A stretch of DNA of 64,000 nucleotides from positions 1 through 64,000 of the forward strand of contig JBOFMT010000009.1 in the NCBI GenBank assembly GCA_051658525.1. The letters are read 5' to 3'. The translations under genes were made by a program, and so were the position numbers. This document shows, piece after piece, positions 25,189-34,475 of this stretch. The stretch is from JBOFMT01 sp051658525 (GTDB lineage: Bacteria > Bacillota_I > Bacilli_A > Erysipelotrichales > Erysipelotrichaceae). Numbering within the stretch: the first letter of the stretch is position 1; every line of letters starts with the position of its first letter. The notes under the pieces are model-generated. The model was not told the DNA's origin. It saw nothing but the letters and a program-made list of their open reading frames with translations, and did no database searches.

Positions 25189-25527
25189 ATGATGGAAGTA
25201 AAAGCAACAGCAAAAACATTACGTATCCCACCTAGAAAAGCTAGATTGGTTATCGATCTAATTCGTGGGAAAAGCGTAGAAGAAGCACAAGCTATCTTGA
25301 AATTTACACCAAACCATGCAGCTGACGCTGTGTCTAAAGTGTTGAAGTCAGCAGTAGCAAATGCTGTAAACAATAATGAAATGACAGAAGAAAATCTATA
25401 CGTGAAAGCATGTTATGCAAACGAAGGTGTTGTATTAAAGCGTTTCATGCCACGTGCAAAAGGATCTGCATCTGCAATCCACAAACGCACCAGCCACATT
25501 ACAGTAGTGGTTGCTGAGCGTAATTAA
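25189..25527 (+). CDS. rplV: 50S ribosomal protein L22
   Basis: A 112-residue L22 lining the exit tunnel. RIPPRKARLVIDLIRGK and the beta-hairpin FMPRAKGSASAIHKRTSH, site of macrolide-resistance changes in other bacteria, look wild type. Two tandem ATG codons follow the AGGAGG; I use the first. Confidence 0.97.
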   Translation: MMEVKATAKTLRIPPRKARLVIDLIRGKSVEEAQAILKFTPNHAADAVSKVLKSAVANAVNNNEMTEENLYVKACYANEGVVLKRFMPRAKGSASAIHKRTSHITVVVAERN

Positions 25528-25538
25528 GGAGGTAGCCC

Positions 25539-26288
25539 ATGGGTCAAAAAGTAAGTCCTATCGGTTTACGCGTTGGCGTTATTCGTGATTGGGAATCACG
25601 TTGGTACGCTGACAAAGATTATGCCGATTTATTATTAGAAGACGTTAAAATTCGCGAATTCTTATTTGAAGACTTGAAAGCTGCTTCAGTTTCAAGAATC
25701 GAAATCGAACGTTCTAAAAACCGCGTTGACGTAATGATCCGTACAGCTCGTCCTGGTGTTATCATCGGAACGAACGGAGAAAACGTTGAAAATCTTAAGA
25801 AAAAACTTATCAAATTAACTAACGGTAAAAACGTTAACATTAAAGTATTAGAAATTGCTAACCCTGACTTAGATGCTAAGTTGGTTGCTCGTTCTATTGC
25901 TGATCAATTGGAACAACGTGCTTCTTTCCGTACTGCACAGAAAAAAGCAATCCAAAAAACTATGCGTTCTGGAGCAAAAGGAATCAAAACTGCTGTTTCT
26001 GGACGTTTAGGTGGAGCTGATATGGCTCGTACTGAAGGATATGCAGAAGGAAATGTTCCTCTACATACACTTCGTGCTGACATCGATTATGCTCACGAAG
26101 AAGCACACACAACTTACGGACGCTTAGGTGTTAAAGTTTGGATTTGCCGTGGTGAAGTATTGCCAGGACAAATGGTAACTGAACCAGAAGCTCCAAAAAA
26201 CCCTTTCAATGACAGACGTAACAACCGTCGTCGTGGTGATCGCCGTCCAGCACGCAAACCACAAGGGCAAGCTCAAGGAGGTAATTAA
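25539..26288 (+). CDS. rpsC: 30S ribosomal protein S3
   Basis: A 249-residue S3 with N-terminal KH domain (RPGVIIGTNGENVE) and a basic Asn/Arg-rich C-terminal tail (residues ~228-249). It forms part of the mRNA entry channel. The KH loop reads GTNG, a small deviation from the usual GxxG with Lys/Arg. Confidence 0.98.
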   Translation: MGQKVSPIGLRVGVIRDWESRWYADKDYADLLLEDVKIREFLFEDLKAASVSRIEIERSKNRVDVMIRTARPGVIIGTNGENVENLKKKLIKLTNGKNVNIKVLEIANPDLDAKLVARSIADQLEQRASFRTAQKKAIQKTMRSGAKGIKTAVSGRLGGADMARTEGYAEGNVPLHTLRADIDYAHEEAHTTYGRLGVKVWICRGEVLPGQMVTEPEAPKNPFNDRRNNRRRGDRRPARKPQGQAQGGN

Positions 26289-26291
26289 TCT

Positions 26292-26708
26292 ATGTTAATG
26301 CCTAATAGAACAAAATACAGAAGACCACACCGTATCTCAATGGAAGGTCGTTCAAAAGGTGGACGTACAGTAGCGTTCGGAGAATTCGGTCTAGTAGCGG
26401 ATTCTGCAGCTTATGTAACAAACCGTCAAATCGAATCTGCGCGTATTGCAATGACTCGTTATATGAAACGTGGAGGAAAAGTTTGGATCAAAATTTTCCC
26501 ACACTTAGCAGTTACTAAAAAACCGATGGAAGTACGTATGGGTTCTGGTAAAGGTGCACCTGAAGGATGGGTTGCAGTTGTAAAACCAGGACGCGTTATG
26601 TTCGAAATCGCTGGAGTTAGTGAAGAAATCGCACGTGAAGCATTCCGTTTGGCATCTCACAAACTTCCAGTAAAATGCAAATTTGTGCGTAGAGGCGAGG
26701 AGGAGTAA
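26292..26708 (+). CDS. rplP: 50S ribosomal protein L16
   Basis: A 138-residue L16 near the A-site tRNA. MLMPNRTKYRR start, GRSKGG, and the KPMEVRMGSGKGAPEGWVA segment identify it. AAGGAGG lies ten bases before the first ATG, which is preferred to the ATG two codons on. Confidence 0.98.
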   Translation: MLMPNRTKYRRPHRISMEGRSKGGRTVAFGEFGLVADSAAYVTNRQIESARIAMTRYMKRGGKVWIKIFPHLAVTKKPMEVRMGSGKGAPEGWVAVVKPGRVMFEIAGVSEEIAREAFRLASHKLPVKCKFVRRGEEE

Positions 26709-26711
26709 AAT

Positions 26712-26912
26712 ATGACAGCGAAAGAGATCAGAGAAAAAAGCAATACCGAATTAAACAAAGAGATCGACGCGCTTAAAGAAGAACTCTTTAATCTGCGCTT
26801 CCAACAAGCAACTGGTCAATTGCAAAACACAGCTCGTATGAGAACTGTTCGCAAGACTATTGCTCGTATCAAAACTGTGATCACTGAGCGTGAGCTTAGT
26901 AGTCAAATTTAA
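26712..26912 (+). CDS. rpmC: 50S ribosomal protein L29
   Basis: A 66-residue helical L29 at the tunnel exit; typical KEEL-FNLRFQQATGQLQN pattern. It starts three bases after rplP. Confidence 0.96.
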   Translation: MTAKEIREKSNTELNKEIDALKEELFNLRFQQATGQLQNTARMRTVRKTIARIKTVITERELSSQI

Positions 26913-26929
26913 GGAGGATCAGAATAAGC

Positions 26930-27190
26930 ATGGAAAGATCTAACCGTAAAGTTTATCGTGGAACAGTAGTTTCAGATAAAATGGATAAAACAATTACAGT
27001 TGTAGTTGAAACAACAAAAACACACCCATTATATGGTAAACGTGTTAAATATTCTAAAAAGTTCAAAGCTCACGATGAGTTGAATGAAGCGAAAATGGGA
27101 GATAAAGTTGAAATCATGGAAACTCGTCCACTTTCAGCTACAAAACGTTTCCGTTTAGTACAAATCATCGACAAAGCTGTTGTGCTTTAG
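26930..27190 (+). CDS. rpsQ: 30S ribosomal protein S17
   Basis: An 86-residue OB-fold S17 that binds 16S rRNA early in assembly. Conserved GTVVSDKMDKTITV and HPLYGKRVKYSKKFKAHDE are visible. Confidence 0.97.
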   Translation: MERSNRKVYRGTVVSDKMDKTITVVVETTKTHPLYGKRVKYSKKFKAHDELNEAKMGDKVEIMETRPLSATKRFRLVQIIDKAVVL

Positions 27191-27209
27191 TCGCTAGGAG
27201 GTATCGTTC

Positions 27210-27578
27210 ATGATTCATAATGAAACCAGATTACGAGTAGCTGACAATACGGGAGCTAAAGAAGTTTTAGTTATCCGTGGATTAGGTGGAAGTAGAAGAA
27301 GAAGTTCAAATATCGGTGATATCGTTGTTTGTACAGTTAAATCTGCTACACCTGGTGGAACAGTGAAAAAAGGTGATGTTGTTAAAGCTGTTATCGTACG
27401 TACTAAATACGGTGTACGCCGTGACAATGGTACTTACATCAAATTTGATGACAACGCCGTAGTAATTATTAAAGATGATAAAACACCACGTGGAACACGT
27501 ATTTTCGGTCCTGTGGCAAGAGAATTGCGTGACAAAGATTACATGAAAATTGTTTCTTTGGCACCAGAAGTACTATAG
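27210..27578 (+). CDS. rplN: 50S ribosomal protein L14
   Basis: A 122-residue L14 at the subunit interface. MIHNETRLRVADNTGAKEV and the C-terminal GPVARELRD motif are conserved. It opens the spc-type gene order (L14-L24-L5-S14-S8). Confidence 0.98.
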   Translation: MIHNETRLRVADNTGAKEVLVIRGLGGSRRRSSNIGDIVVCTVKSATPGGTVKKGDVVKAVIVRTKYGVRRDNGTYIKFDDNAVVIIKDDKTPRGTRIFGPVARELRDKDYMKIVSLAPEVL

Positions 27579-27590
27579 GGAGGTGTCTTT

Positions 27591-27899
27591 GTGAGAATCA
27601 AAAAAGGTGATAAAGTTCAAGTTATTACAGGTGCATACAAAGGTACTGTAGCTGAAGTAATCAAAACATTCCCTAAGGATGACAAAGTAATCGTTGAAGG
27701 TGTTAACTTAGTTAAGAAACACATGAAACCTACACAAATGAATCCTGAAGGTGGAATTATTGAAAAAGAAGCTCCAATTCATGTTTCTAACGTTATGGCA
27801 TATGATGCTAAAGCGAAAACAGCTTCAAGAATTGGAATGACAGAAGAAAAAGGCAACAAAGTGCGCGTTTACAAAAAAACCGGCGCAGCTGTTAAGTAA
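27591..27899 (+). CDS. rplX: 50S ribosomal protein L24 (GTG start)
   Basis: A 102-residue KOW-domain L24 that initiates 50S assembly. It begins at GTG 27591 (read as Met), eight bases after GGGAGG; no ATG fits the conserved N terminus MRIKKGDKVQVI. NPEGGIIEKEAPIHVSNVM is typical. Confidence 0.96.
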   Translation: MRIKKGDKVQVITGAYKGTVAEVIKTFPKDDKVIVEGVNLVKKHMKPTQMNPEGGIIEKEAPIHVSNVMAYDAKAKTASRIGMTEEKGNKVRVYKKTGAAVK

Positions 27900-27913
27900 G
27901 GGGAGGTTAAGAT

Positions 27914-28453
27914 ATGAACCGCCTAAATGAAAAATACACTACAGTAGTAGTACCAAGCTTGATGAAAAAATTTAACTATTCATCAATTATGGAAGTACCA
28001 AAAATTGATAAAGTAGTTATCAACATGGGTATCGGTGAAGCGATCGCTAATCCAAAAATCTTGGATGAAGCAATCGTTGAATTGACTCAAATTGCTGGTC
28101 AAAAACCAGTAATTACAAAAGCACGCAAATCAATCGCGAACTTCAAACTTCGTGAAGGTATGCCAATTGGATGTAAAGTTACTTTACGTTCAGAAAAAAT
28201 GTACGAATTCTTGGATAAATTGATGAACATCTCTTTACCACGTGTACGTGACTTCCGTGGAGTAAGCAAAACTGCTTTCGACGGTCGTGGAAACTACACT
28301 TTGGGTATTAAAGAACAAATCATTTTCCCAGAAATTAACTTCGATAAAGTTAATAAAGTACGCGGGATGGACATTGTAATTGTTACAACTGCAAAAACAA
28401 ATGAAGAAGGTAAAGCGCTACTTGAAGAGTTGGGCATGCCTTTTGCTAAATAA
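27914..28453 (+). CDS. rplE: 50S ribosomal protein L5
   Basis: A 179-residue L5 that binds 5S rRNA. KVVINMGIGEA, the KPVITKARKSIANFKLREG segment and the RDFRG motif are present. Confidence 0.98.
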   Translation: MNRLNEKYTTVVVPSLMKKFNYSSIMEVPKIDKVVINMGIGEAIANPKILDEAIVELTQIAGQKPVITKARKSIANFKLREGMPIGCKVTLRSEKMYEFLDKLMNISLPRVRDFRGVSKTAFDGRGNYTLGIKEQIIFPEINFDKVNKVRGMDIVIVTTAKTNEEGKALLEELGMPFAK

Positions 28454-28467
28454 GGAGGACACGAACG

Positions 28468-28653
28468 ATGGCAAGAAAAGCAATGATTATCAAATCTAAG
28501 CGTCCTCAAAAGTTCGCTGTACGTGAGTACACACGTTGTGAACGTTGTGGACGTCCTCACTCAGTATTACGTAAATACAAACTTTGCCGTATTTGCTTCC
28601 GTGAGTTGGCTTATAAAGGTCAAATCCCGGGTGTGAAAAAGGCTAGTTGGTAG
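28468..28653 (+). CDS. rpsZ: 30S ribosomal protein S14, zinc-binding type Z
   Basis: A 61-residue S14 with two CxxC pairs (C24/C27 and C40/C43) that bind zinc. This is the zinc-dependent paralogue; no zinc-independent S14 occurs in the window. Confidence 0.97.
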   Translation: MARKAMIIKSKRPQKFAVREYTRCERCGRPHSVLRKYKLCRICFRELAYKGQIPGVKKASW

Positions 28654-28675
28654 TCTTGGAAGGAGGAAACAAGTC

Positions 28676-29074
28676 ATGATGATTATGACAGATCCAATTG
28701 CGGATATGCTTACAAGAATTCGTAACGCAGTACAAGCTCGTCACGAAGTAGTAGAAATTCCAGCAAGCAAAGAAAAAATCGAAATCGCTAAAATCCTTAA
28801 AAAAGAAGGTTTTGTAGTTGATTACAAAGTAGAAGGTGACGTTAAGAAAACGATCACTGTTGAATTAAAATATGGTCCAAACAATGAGAAAGTTATCAGC
28901 GGATTAAAACGTATTTCTAAACCAGGATTACGTGTATATGCTAAATCTGATTCAATTCCACGCGTATTGAACGGATTGGGTGTTGCTATTATCTCTACTT
29001 CTCACGGTTTAATGACTGACAAAGAAGCAAAAGCAAAACACGTTGGTGGCGAAGTAATCGCCTACGTGTGGTAG
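28676..29074 (+). CDS. rpsH: 30S ribosomal protein S8
   Basis: A 132-residue S8, central-domain 16S binder and in other bacteria a repressor of the spc operon. MTDPIADMLTRIRNA and the C-terminal GLMTDKEAKAKHVGGE are conserved. Three closely spaced ATGs (28676, 28679, 28685) are possible; the first is best placed after AAGGAGG. Confidence 0.97.
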   Translation: MMIMTDPIADMLTRIRNAVQARHEVVEIPASKEKIEIAKILKKEGFVVDYKVEGDVKKTITVELKYGPNNEKVISGLKRISKPGLRVYAKSDSIPRVLNGLGVAIISTSHGLMTDKEAKAKHVGGEVIAYVW

Positions 29075-29084
29075 GAGGAATACC

Positions 29085-29630
29085 ATGTCACGTATCGGTA
29101 ATAAAGCGATTACCATTCCTGCAGGCGTAGAAATTTCTGTTGCTGCTGGTAATGAGGTGACTGTTAAAGGACCTAAAGGAACTTTAACTCGTCAATTTTC
29201 ACCAATCTTAGAAATCAAAATCGAAGAAGGTGTATTAACTGTTGTTCGTCCAAATGAGGAAAAACACACAAAACAATTACACGGGACTACTCGTGCACTA
29301 ATTGCTAACATGGTTGAAGGTGTTAACACTGGATTCACTCGTACTCTTGAATTAGTAGGGATCGGGTTCCGTTCTGCAATGAGTGGAAATAAATTAACTC
29401 TTAACGTAGGTTACTCTCACCCAGTTGAGTTTACTATTGAAGAAGGAATTACAGTTGAATGTAAATCTGCAACTGAAATTCTTGTTTCAGGAATCGACAA
29501 GCAACGCGTTGGTGAATGGGCTGCAAATATCCGTGCTGTAAGAAAACCAGAACCTTACAAAGGAAAAGGGATCCGTTATAAAGGTGAAGTTGTCCGTCGT
29601 AAAGAAGGTAAAACAGCCGGTAAAAAATAG
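29085..29630 (+). CDS. rplF: 50S ribosomal protein L6
   Basis: A 181-residue L6 near the sarcin-ricin loop, with the duplicated L6 fold and the C-terminal RKPEPYKGKGIRY motif. Confidence 0.98.
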   Translation: MSRIGNKAITIPAGVEISVAAGNEVTVKGPKGTLTRQFSPILEIKIEEGVLTVVRPNEEKHTKQLHGTTRALIANMVEGVNTGFTRTLELVGIGFRSAMSGNKLTLNVGYSHPVEFTIEEGITVECKSATEILVSGIDKQRVGEWAANIRAVRKPEPYKGKGIRYKGEVVRRKEGKTAGKK

Positions 29631-29651
29631 TGGGAAAGGAGCAATAGAACG

Positions 29652-30008
29652 ATGCTTAAGAAAGTTTCAAAAAATGACGTACGTCAACGTCGTCACGCGC
29701 GCGTTCGTGCCAAAATCACTGGTACTGCTGAATGTCCCCGCTTGAACGTATTCCGTTCAAATGCACACATTCACGCGCAAATCATTGATGATGTTAATGG
29801 TAAAACATTAGCAGCAGCAAGCAGTGTTGAATTAAAATTAGAACAAGGTGGTAATAAAGAAGCTGCTGCAACTGTAGGTGCGAAAATCGCTGAACGTGCA
29901 TTAGCTGCTGGAATTACTGCAGTAAAATTCGACCGTGGTGGTTATGTTTACCACGGACGTGTACAAGCTTTGGCAGACGCAGCTCGTGAAGCTGGGTTGA
30001 AATTTTAA
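29652..30008 (+). CDS. rplR: 50S ribosomal protein L18
   Basis: A 118-residue L18 that binds 5S rRNA. The basic N terminus RRHARVRAKITG and the FDRGGYVYHGRVQALADAAR segment identify it. Confidence 0.98.
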   Translation: MLKKVSKNDVRQRRHARVRAKITGTAECPRLNVFRSNAHIHAQIIDDVNGKTLAAASSVELKLEQGGNKEAAATVGAKIAERALAAGITAVKFDRGGYVYHGRVQALADAAREAGLKF

Positions 30009-30021
30009 GGAGGTCATGCGA

Positions 30022-30537
30022 ATGGAACGCAAACCAAGAAGAGACCGTGAACGCGAAAAAGAATTCGAAGAACGCGTTGTAACTATCAACCGTGTTACAA
30101 AGGTAGTTAAAGGTGGACGTCGTTTCCGCTTTGCTGCTCTTGTAGTTATCGGAGATAAAAAAGGACGTGTTGGATTCGGAACTGGTAAAGCAAACGAAGT
30201 ACCTGATGCAATCAAAAAAGCTATCGAAGACGCTAAGAAAAACGTATTCGTAGTACCTATCGTAAACGGAACAACAATTCCTCACAGTATTACTGGAACA
30301 TTCGGAGCTGGAGAAATCTTCCTTCGCCCGGCTGCAGAAGGTACAGGAGTTATCGCTGGTGGACCTGTTCGTGCCGTATTGGAATTGGCTGGTATCACTG
30401 ATATCTTGTCAAAATGTATCGGATCACGTACTCCAATTAACATGGTTCGTGCAACAGTTACAGCTTTAAAAGAACTTAAAACTGTAGAAGACATTGCGCG
30501 TCTCCGTGGTAAAAAACCAGAAGAAATTCGCGGTTAA
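30022..30537 (+). CDS. rpsE: 30S ribosomal protein S5
   Basis: A 171-residue S5 at the mRNA entry, affecting accuracy. ERVVTINRVTKVVKGGRRF and GTGKANEVPDAI are typical. I take ATG 30022, eight bases after AAGGAGG; the in-frame ATG 30016 is only two bases from it. rplO follows after 14 bases, so the usual rpmD (L30) is missing here. Confidence 0.97.
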   Translation: MERKPRRDREREKEFEERVVTINRVTKVVKGGRRFRFAALVVIGDKKGRVGFGTGKANEVPDAIKKAIEDAKKNVFVVPIVNGTTIPHSITGTFGAGEIFLRPAAEGTGVIAGGPVRAVLELAGITDILSKCIGSRTPINMVRATVTALKELKTVEDIARLRGKKPEEIRG

Positions 30538-30551
30538 TAGGAGGATAAGAC

Positions 30552-30992
30552 ATGAAATTACATGAAATGAAATTTACTGAAGGTGCTCGTAAAGAACGTA
30601 AACGTATCGGACGCGGTCACGGTTCAGGAACTGGTAAAACAGCTGGTAAAGGTCACAAAGGGCAAAACGCTCGTTCAGGTGGAGGAGTTCGTTTAGGATT
30701 TGAAGGTGGTCAAACACCTCTTGCTAGACGTTTACCAAAACGTGGATTTACAAACTTCACTCGTAAAGAGTATGCAATCGTTAACGTAGAAAGCTTAAAT
30801 GTTTTCGAAAACGGTGTAGAAGTTACTCCAGAATTGTTAATCGAAACTGGATTAGTTAAAAAAGAATTAGATGGTATCAAAATTTTAGGTCAAGGTGAAT
30901 TAGAAAAAAAATTAGTTGTTAAAGCTAACAAATTCTCTAAGTCAGCTGTTACTATTATTGAACAAGCAGGCGGAAAAGCTGAGGTAATCTAA
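30552..30992 (+). CDS. rplO: 50S ribosomal protein L15
   Basis: A 146-residue L15 with the glycine-rich basic N-terminal arm (RIGRGHGSGTGKTAGKGHKG) and the GFEGGQTPLARRLPKRGF motif. Its stop overlaps the secY start. Confidence 0.98.
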   Translation: MKLHEMKFTEGARKERKRIGRGHGSGTGKTAGKGHKGQNARSGGGVRLGFEGGQTPLARRLPKRGFTNFTRKEYAIVNVESLNVFENGVEVTPELLIETGLVKKELDGIKILGQGELEKKLVVKANKFSKSAVTIIEQAGGKAEVI

Positions 30993-32281
30993 TGTTTCAA
31001 ACAGCTAGCAGTGCCTTCAAGAACAAAGATATTAGAAATAGAATATTCTTCACGCTAGCAATGTTGTTCGTTTTCCGTTTCGGTGCCGCAGTAGTGGTTC
31101 CAAACGTGAATACGGCGGCGTTATTAGCTGGTACGACTGATAATTCCTTATTGGGAATGATGAATTTACTCGGTGGTGGTGCAATTGAGCGATTATCGAT
31201 CTTCGCACTCGGTGTTGGTCCTTACATCACAGCATCGATTGTTATTCAACTTCTTTCTATGGACGTAATTCCGCATTTCACGGAATTATCGAAATCTGGT
31301 CAAGCTGGAAGAAAGACCCTAGACAAATATACTCGCTACTTAGCTGTCATGTTGTGTTTCCTACAAGGGTTCACAATGGTATATGCTTTTGAAGTAAGCT
31401 ATAATGTATTGGTTAACAATACGTTGTCTTCGTATTTTTATGTTGTTATCTTATTAACTGCTGGAACGATGTTCTTGTTGTGGATCGGTGATCAAATTTC
31501 TTCTAAAGGAATTGGAAACGGTGTATCCTTATTGATTTTCACCGGAATTGTTTCTGGGTTGCCTTGGCAATTCTCAAATGCGTTCAAAACTTTGGTAGAT
31601 ACATCAAGTAGTTCTGCTACATTCAATGGTCTATTATCGTTTGGACTTTACCTCTTAGTTTATTTGTTGATTATCGTATTGGTAATCTTCATGCAAACTG
31701 CAGTACGTAAAATTCCTATTCAATATACAACTAGTTCAACAAGCACGCGTCGCAACGATATGACATACCTTCCATTGAAAATTAACTCTGCAAGTGTTAT
31801 CCCAGTAATCTTCGCTTCGGCTGTAATGATTACTCCAGTAACGATTGCTAGTTATTTCCCGGAAAATAGCGTAACGTTAGCAATGCAAAACATCTTATCT
31901 CTTCAAAAGCCAATCGGTTTGGTTATCTACGTATGTTTGATCGTAATGTTTACGTTCTTCTATACGAAGTTGCAAGTCGATCCTGAGAAGATTGCGGAAA
32001 ACCTAAGCAAGTCAGGAACTTATATTCCTGGTATTCGCCCAGGTACAGAAACAAAAAATTATTTAAATAAAGTATTGAATCGAATTACGGTATTGGGAGC
32101 TGCCTTTATATCATTCATCGCGGTTCTTCCATATGTGATTCCTATGGTTACTAACCTACCATCTTCGATGGCACTTGGTGGTACTGGGATCATCATCGTG
32201 GTTGGTGTTGCGATGGAAACAGTAAATCAGTTGAAGGGTCAAATGACTCAGAAATCTTACCGTAGTTTTATCCAACGATAG
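30992..32281 (+). CDS. secY: Protein translocase subunit SecY
   Basis: A 429-residue, ten-span channel protein of the Sec translocon. The plug region (NLLGGGAIERLSIFALGVGPYITASI) and the cytoplasmic IPIQYT segment before TM7 are present, as is DPEKIAENL-KSGTYIPGIRPG. It overlaps rplO by one base (TAATG). Confidence 0.98.
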   Translation: MFQTASSAFKNKDIRNRIFFTLAMLFVFRFGAAVVVPNVNTAALLAGTTDNSLLGMMNLLGGGAIERLSIFALGVGPYITASIVIQLLSMDVIPHFTELSKSGQAGRKTLDKYTRYLAVMLCFLQGFTMVYAFEVSYNVLVNNTLSSYFYVVILLTAGTMFLLWIGDQISSKGIGNGVSLLIFTGIVSGLPWQFSNAFKTLVDTSSSSATFNGLLSFGLYLLVYLLIIVLVIFMQTAVRKIPIQYTTSSTSTRRNDMTYLPLKINSASVIPVIFASAVMITPVTIASYFPENSVTLAMQNILSLQKPIGLVIYVCLIVMFTFFYTKLQVDPEKIAENLSKSGTYIPGIRPGTETKNYLNKVLNRITVLGAAFISFIAVLPYVIPMVTNLPSSMALGGTGIIIVVGVAMETVNQLKGQMTQKSYRSFIQR

Positions 32282-32292
32282 AGGTTCAAGAG

Positions 32293-32940
32293 ATGAATAT
32301 ACTAATTATGGGCGGACCTGGTGCTGGAAAAGGTACCATGTCAGCAAAACTAGTTGAAAAACTAGCAATCAATCATATTTCTACTGGTAATATTTTCCGA
32401 AGCGAGATTGGTAAACAAACGGAGCTCGGAGTACTTGCCAAGAGTTATATCGACCAAGGGCTTTTGGTACCTGATGAAGTAACAAACCCAATGGTTAAAA
32501 GTTTCTTGGAAAAACTAGACAATGAGAATGGTTTCTTGTTGGATGGTTATCCTAGAACACTAGCACAAGCGAAAGCATTTGACGCACTCACCGAAGGCAC
32601 ACAACTTGCCATTGAGAAGGTCATTGTGCTAGATTTAGAGTTCGATATCTTAGCAGCACGTATTACAGGTCGTCGTATCTGTAAGAACTGCGATGCTATT
32701 TATCACATTACAAATACACCACCGAAACAGGAAGGTGTTTGTGATAAATGTGGTAGCGAATTGTATCAACGTAAAGATGATACAATCGAAAGTTTAACAA
32801 CGCGTTTAGAGGAATATCGCACTTCGACTGAACCGGTGTTAGCATACTACCAAGCAAAAGGTATGTTGACTGTAATCAATGCAGATCAACCTATCGATAA
32901 GGTATGGAATGATACACTTAGTGCTTTGGAGATCAAGTAA
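32293..32940 (+). CDS. adk: Adenylate kinase, zinc-LID type
   Basis: A 215-residue enzyme converting ATP + AMP to 2 ADP. The P-loop GGPGAGKGT lies at 7-15, the AMP-binding DGYPRTLAQA at 84-93, and the long LID carries four cysteines (C130, C133, C150, C153) that bind structural zinc, as in many Gram-positives. It sits between secY and map as in Bacillus. Confidence 0.97.
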   Translation: MNILIMGGPGAGKGTMSAKLVEKLAINHISTGNIFRSEIGKQTELGVLAKSYIDQGLLVPDEVTNPMVKSFLEKLDNENGFLLDGYPRTLAQAKAFDALTEGTQLAIEKVIVLDLEFDILAARITGRRICKNCDAIYHITNTPPKQEGVCDKCGSELYQRKDDTIESLTTRLEEYRTSTEPVLAYYQAKGMLTVINADQPIDKVWNDTLSALEIK

Positions 32941-33717
32941 ATGATTACAACGAAATCATCTAGAGAGTTGAATTACATGCGCGAAGCTGGACGAATTGTT
33001 GCCCTGGCTCACGAAGCCGTTGCGCAGGCAATTCGACCAGGTATCACAACAAAAGAATTGGATCGTATTGTGGAAAACGTTATTCGTGATCATGATGCTA
33101 CACCATCCTTTAAAGGATACGGGGGCTTCCCGGCATCCATTTGTGCATCGATAAACTCTGTATTAGTTCATGGTATCCCAGATGATACGAAACTAAAAGA
33201 TGGAGATATTATCTCAGTTGATATTGGAGCTTGTTATCATGGTTACCATGGTGATTCTGCTTGGACTTATGCCGTAGGAAATATAAGCGAAGAAGCTAAA
33301 AAGTTAATGGAAGTCACAAAACAATCACTGTTTGAAGGATTGAAATTTGCAAAGGCCGGGAATCGTTTAACGGATATTTCCCATGCAATTGGTGCGTATG
33401 TGGAAAGCTTCGGCTATTCCATACCACAAGACTATGCAGGACATGGTATCGGAACTTCATTACATGAAGATCCTACTGTTCCGAATTTTGGACTTCCGGG
33501 TCGAGGCATTCTTTTGAAAGAAGGAATGACCATCGCTATTGAACCTATGGTTCACATCGGCAAGCCACATACAAGAGTATTAAAGGATGATTGGACAGTC
33601 GTCACAAAAGATGGTTCATTATCTGCTCACTATGAGCATACAATTGTTATAACAAAAGAAGGATATGATATTCTTACAACGAATATCATCGGAGAGGAAC
33701 AACCAAATAATGAGTAA
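32941..33717 (+). CDS. map: Methionine aminopeptidase type I
   Basis: A 258-residue metalloprotease that removes the N-terminal Met. The five metal ligands are visible (D94, D105, H168, E201, E232), plus H77. It begins directly after the adk stop and overlaps infA by eight bases. Confidence 0.97.
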   Translation: MITTKSSRELNYMREAGRIVALAHEAVAQAIRPGITTKELDRIVENVIRDHDATPSFKGYGGFPASICASINSVLVHGIPDDTKLKDGDIISVDIGACYHGYHGDSAWTYAVGNISEEAKKLMEVTKQSLFEGLKFAKAGNRLTDISHAIGAYVESFGYSIPQDYAGHGIGTSLHEDPTVPNFGLPGRGILLKEGMTIAIEPMVHIGKPHTRVLKDDWTVVTKDGSLSAHYEHTIVITKEGYDILTTNIIGEEQPNNE

Positions 33718-33928
33718 GCAAGATGTTATTGAGATTGAAGGAGTAATCGAAGATACTCTTCCAAATGCAATGTTTAAAGTGAAATTAGCAAACGGACACG
33801 TTATATTAGCTCACGTTTCTGGTAAAATCCGAATGCATTACATCCGCATTTTACCGGGGGATCGTGTAACTGTTGAAATTTCACCGTATGATTTAACACG
33901 TGGGCGTATAACATTCCGACACAAATAA
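33710..33928 (+). CDS. infA: Translation initiation factor IF-1
   Basis: A 72-residue OB-fold factor that occupies the 30S A site during initiation. MSKQDVIEIEGVIEDTLPN start and the GRITFRHK end are typical. I use ATG 33710, with GGAGAGG upstream inside map. Confidence 0.97.
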   Translation: MSKQDVIEIEGVIEDTLPNAMFKVKLANGHVILAHVSGKIRMHYIRILPGDRVTVEISPYDLTRGRITFRHK

Positions 33929-33952
33929 GTCGTGAATTTAGGAGGAAAACGC

Positions 33953-34069
33953 ATGAAAGTAAGACCATCTGTCAAACCAATATGCGATAAGTGCCGCATC
34001 ATCAAGCGCAAAGGTCGTGTGATGGTAATTTGTGAAAACCCAAAACACAAACAACGTCAAGGAAACTAA
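33953..34069 (+). CDS. rpmJ: 50S ribosomal protein L36, zinc type
   Basis: A 38-residue reading frame starting MKVRPSVKPICDKC. The zinc set C11, C14, C27 and H32 is complete. GGAGG lies upstream, and its place between infA and rpsM is the expected one. Confidence 0.97.
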   Translation: MKVRPSVKPICDKCRIIKRKGRVMVICENPKHKQRQGN

Positions 34070-34087
34070 TGGAGGTGTAGAACAAAT

Positions 34088-34453
34088 ATGGCTCGTATTG
34101 CAGGAGTAGACATTCCACGCGACAAACGCGTAGTAGTGTCCTTAACTTATATCTATGGAGTAGGTCGTCCAACGGCTGAAAAAGTATTAGAAAAATTAGG
34201 AATTAGCGAAGATATTCGTGTTAAAGATTTGAGCGAAGAGCAAGTAAATGCTATTCGTACAGAAATCGATTCAATCAAAGTTGAAGGTGATTTACGTCGT
34301 GAAGTTCAATTGAACATCAAACGTCTAATGGAAATCGGTTGTAACCGTGGTATCCGTCACCGTCGTGGACTACCAGTTCGCGGTCAACGTACTAAAACAA
34401 ATGCTCGTACACGTAAAGGTCCAGTTCGTACAGTAGCAGGTAAAAAGAAATAG
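34088..34453 (+). CDS. rpsM: 30S ribosomal protein S13
   Basis: A 121-residue S13 of the 30S head that contacts P-site tRNA. MARIAGVDIPRDKRV and the basic tail GQRTKTNARTRKGPVR are conserved. Confidence 0.98.
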   Translation: MARIAGVDIPRDKRVVVSLTYIYGVGRPTAEKVLEKLGISEDIRVKDLSEEQVNAIRTEIDSIKVEGDLRREVQLNIKRLMEIGCNRGIRHRRGLPVRGQRTKTNARTRKGPVRTVAGKKK

Positions 34454-34475
34454 GACGATAAGGAGGAATTAGTAA

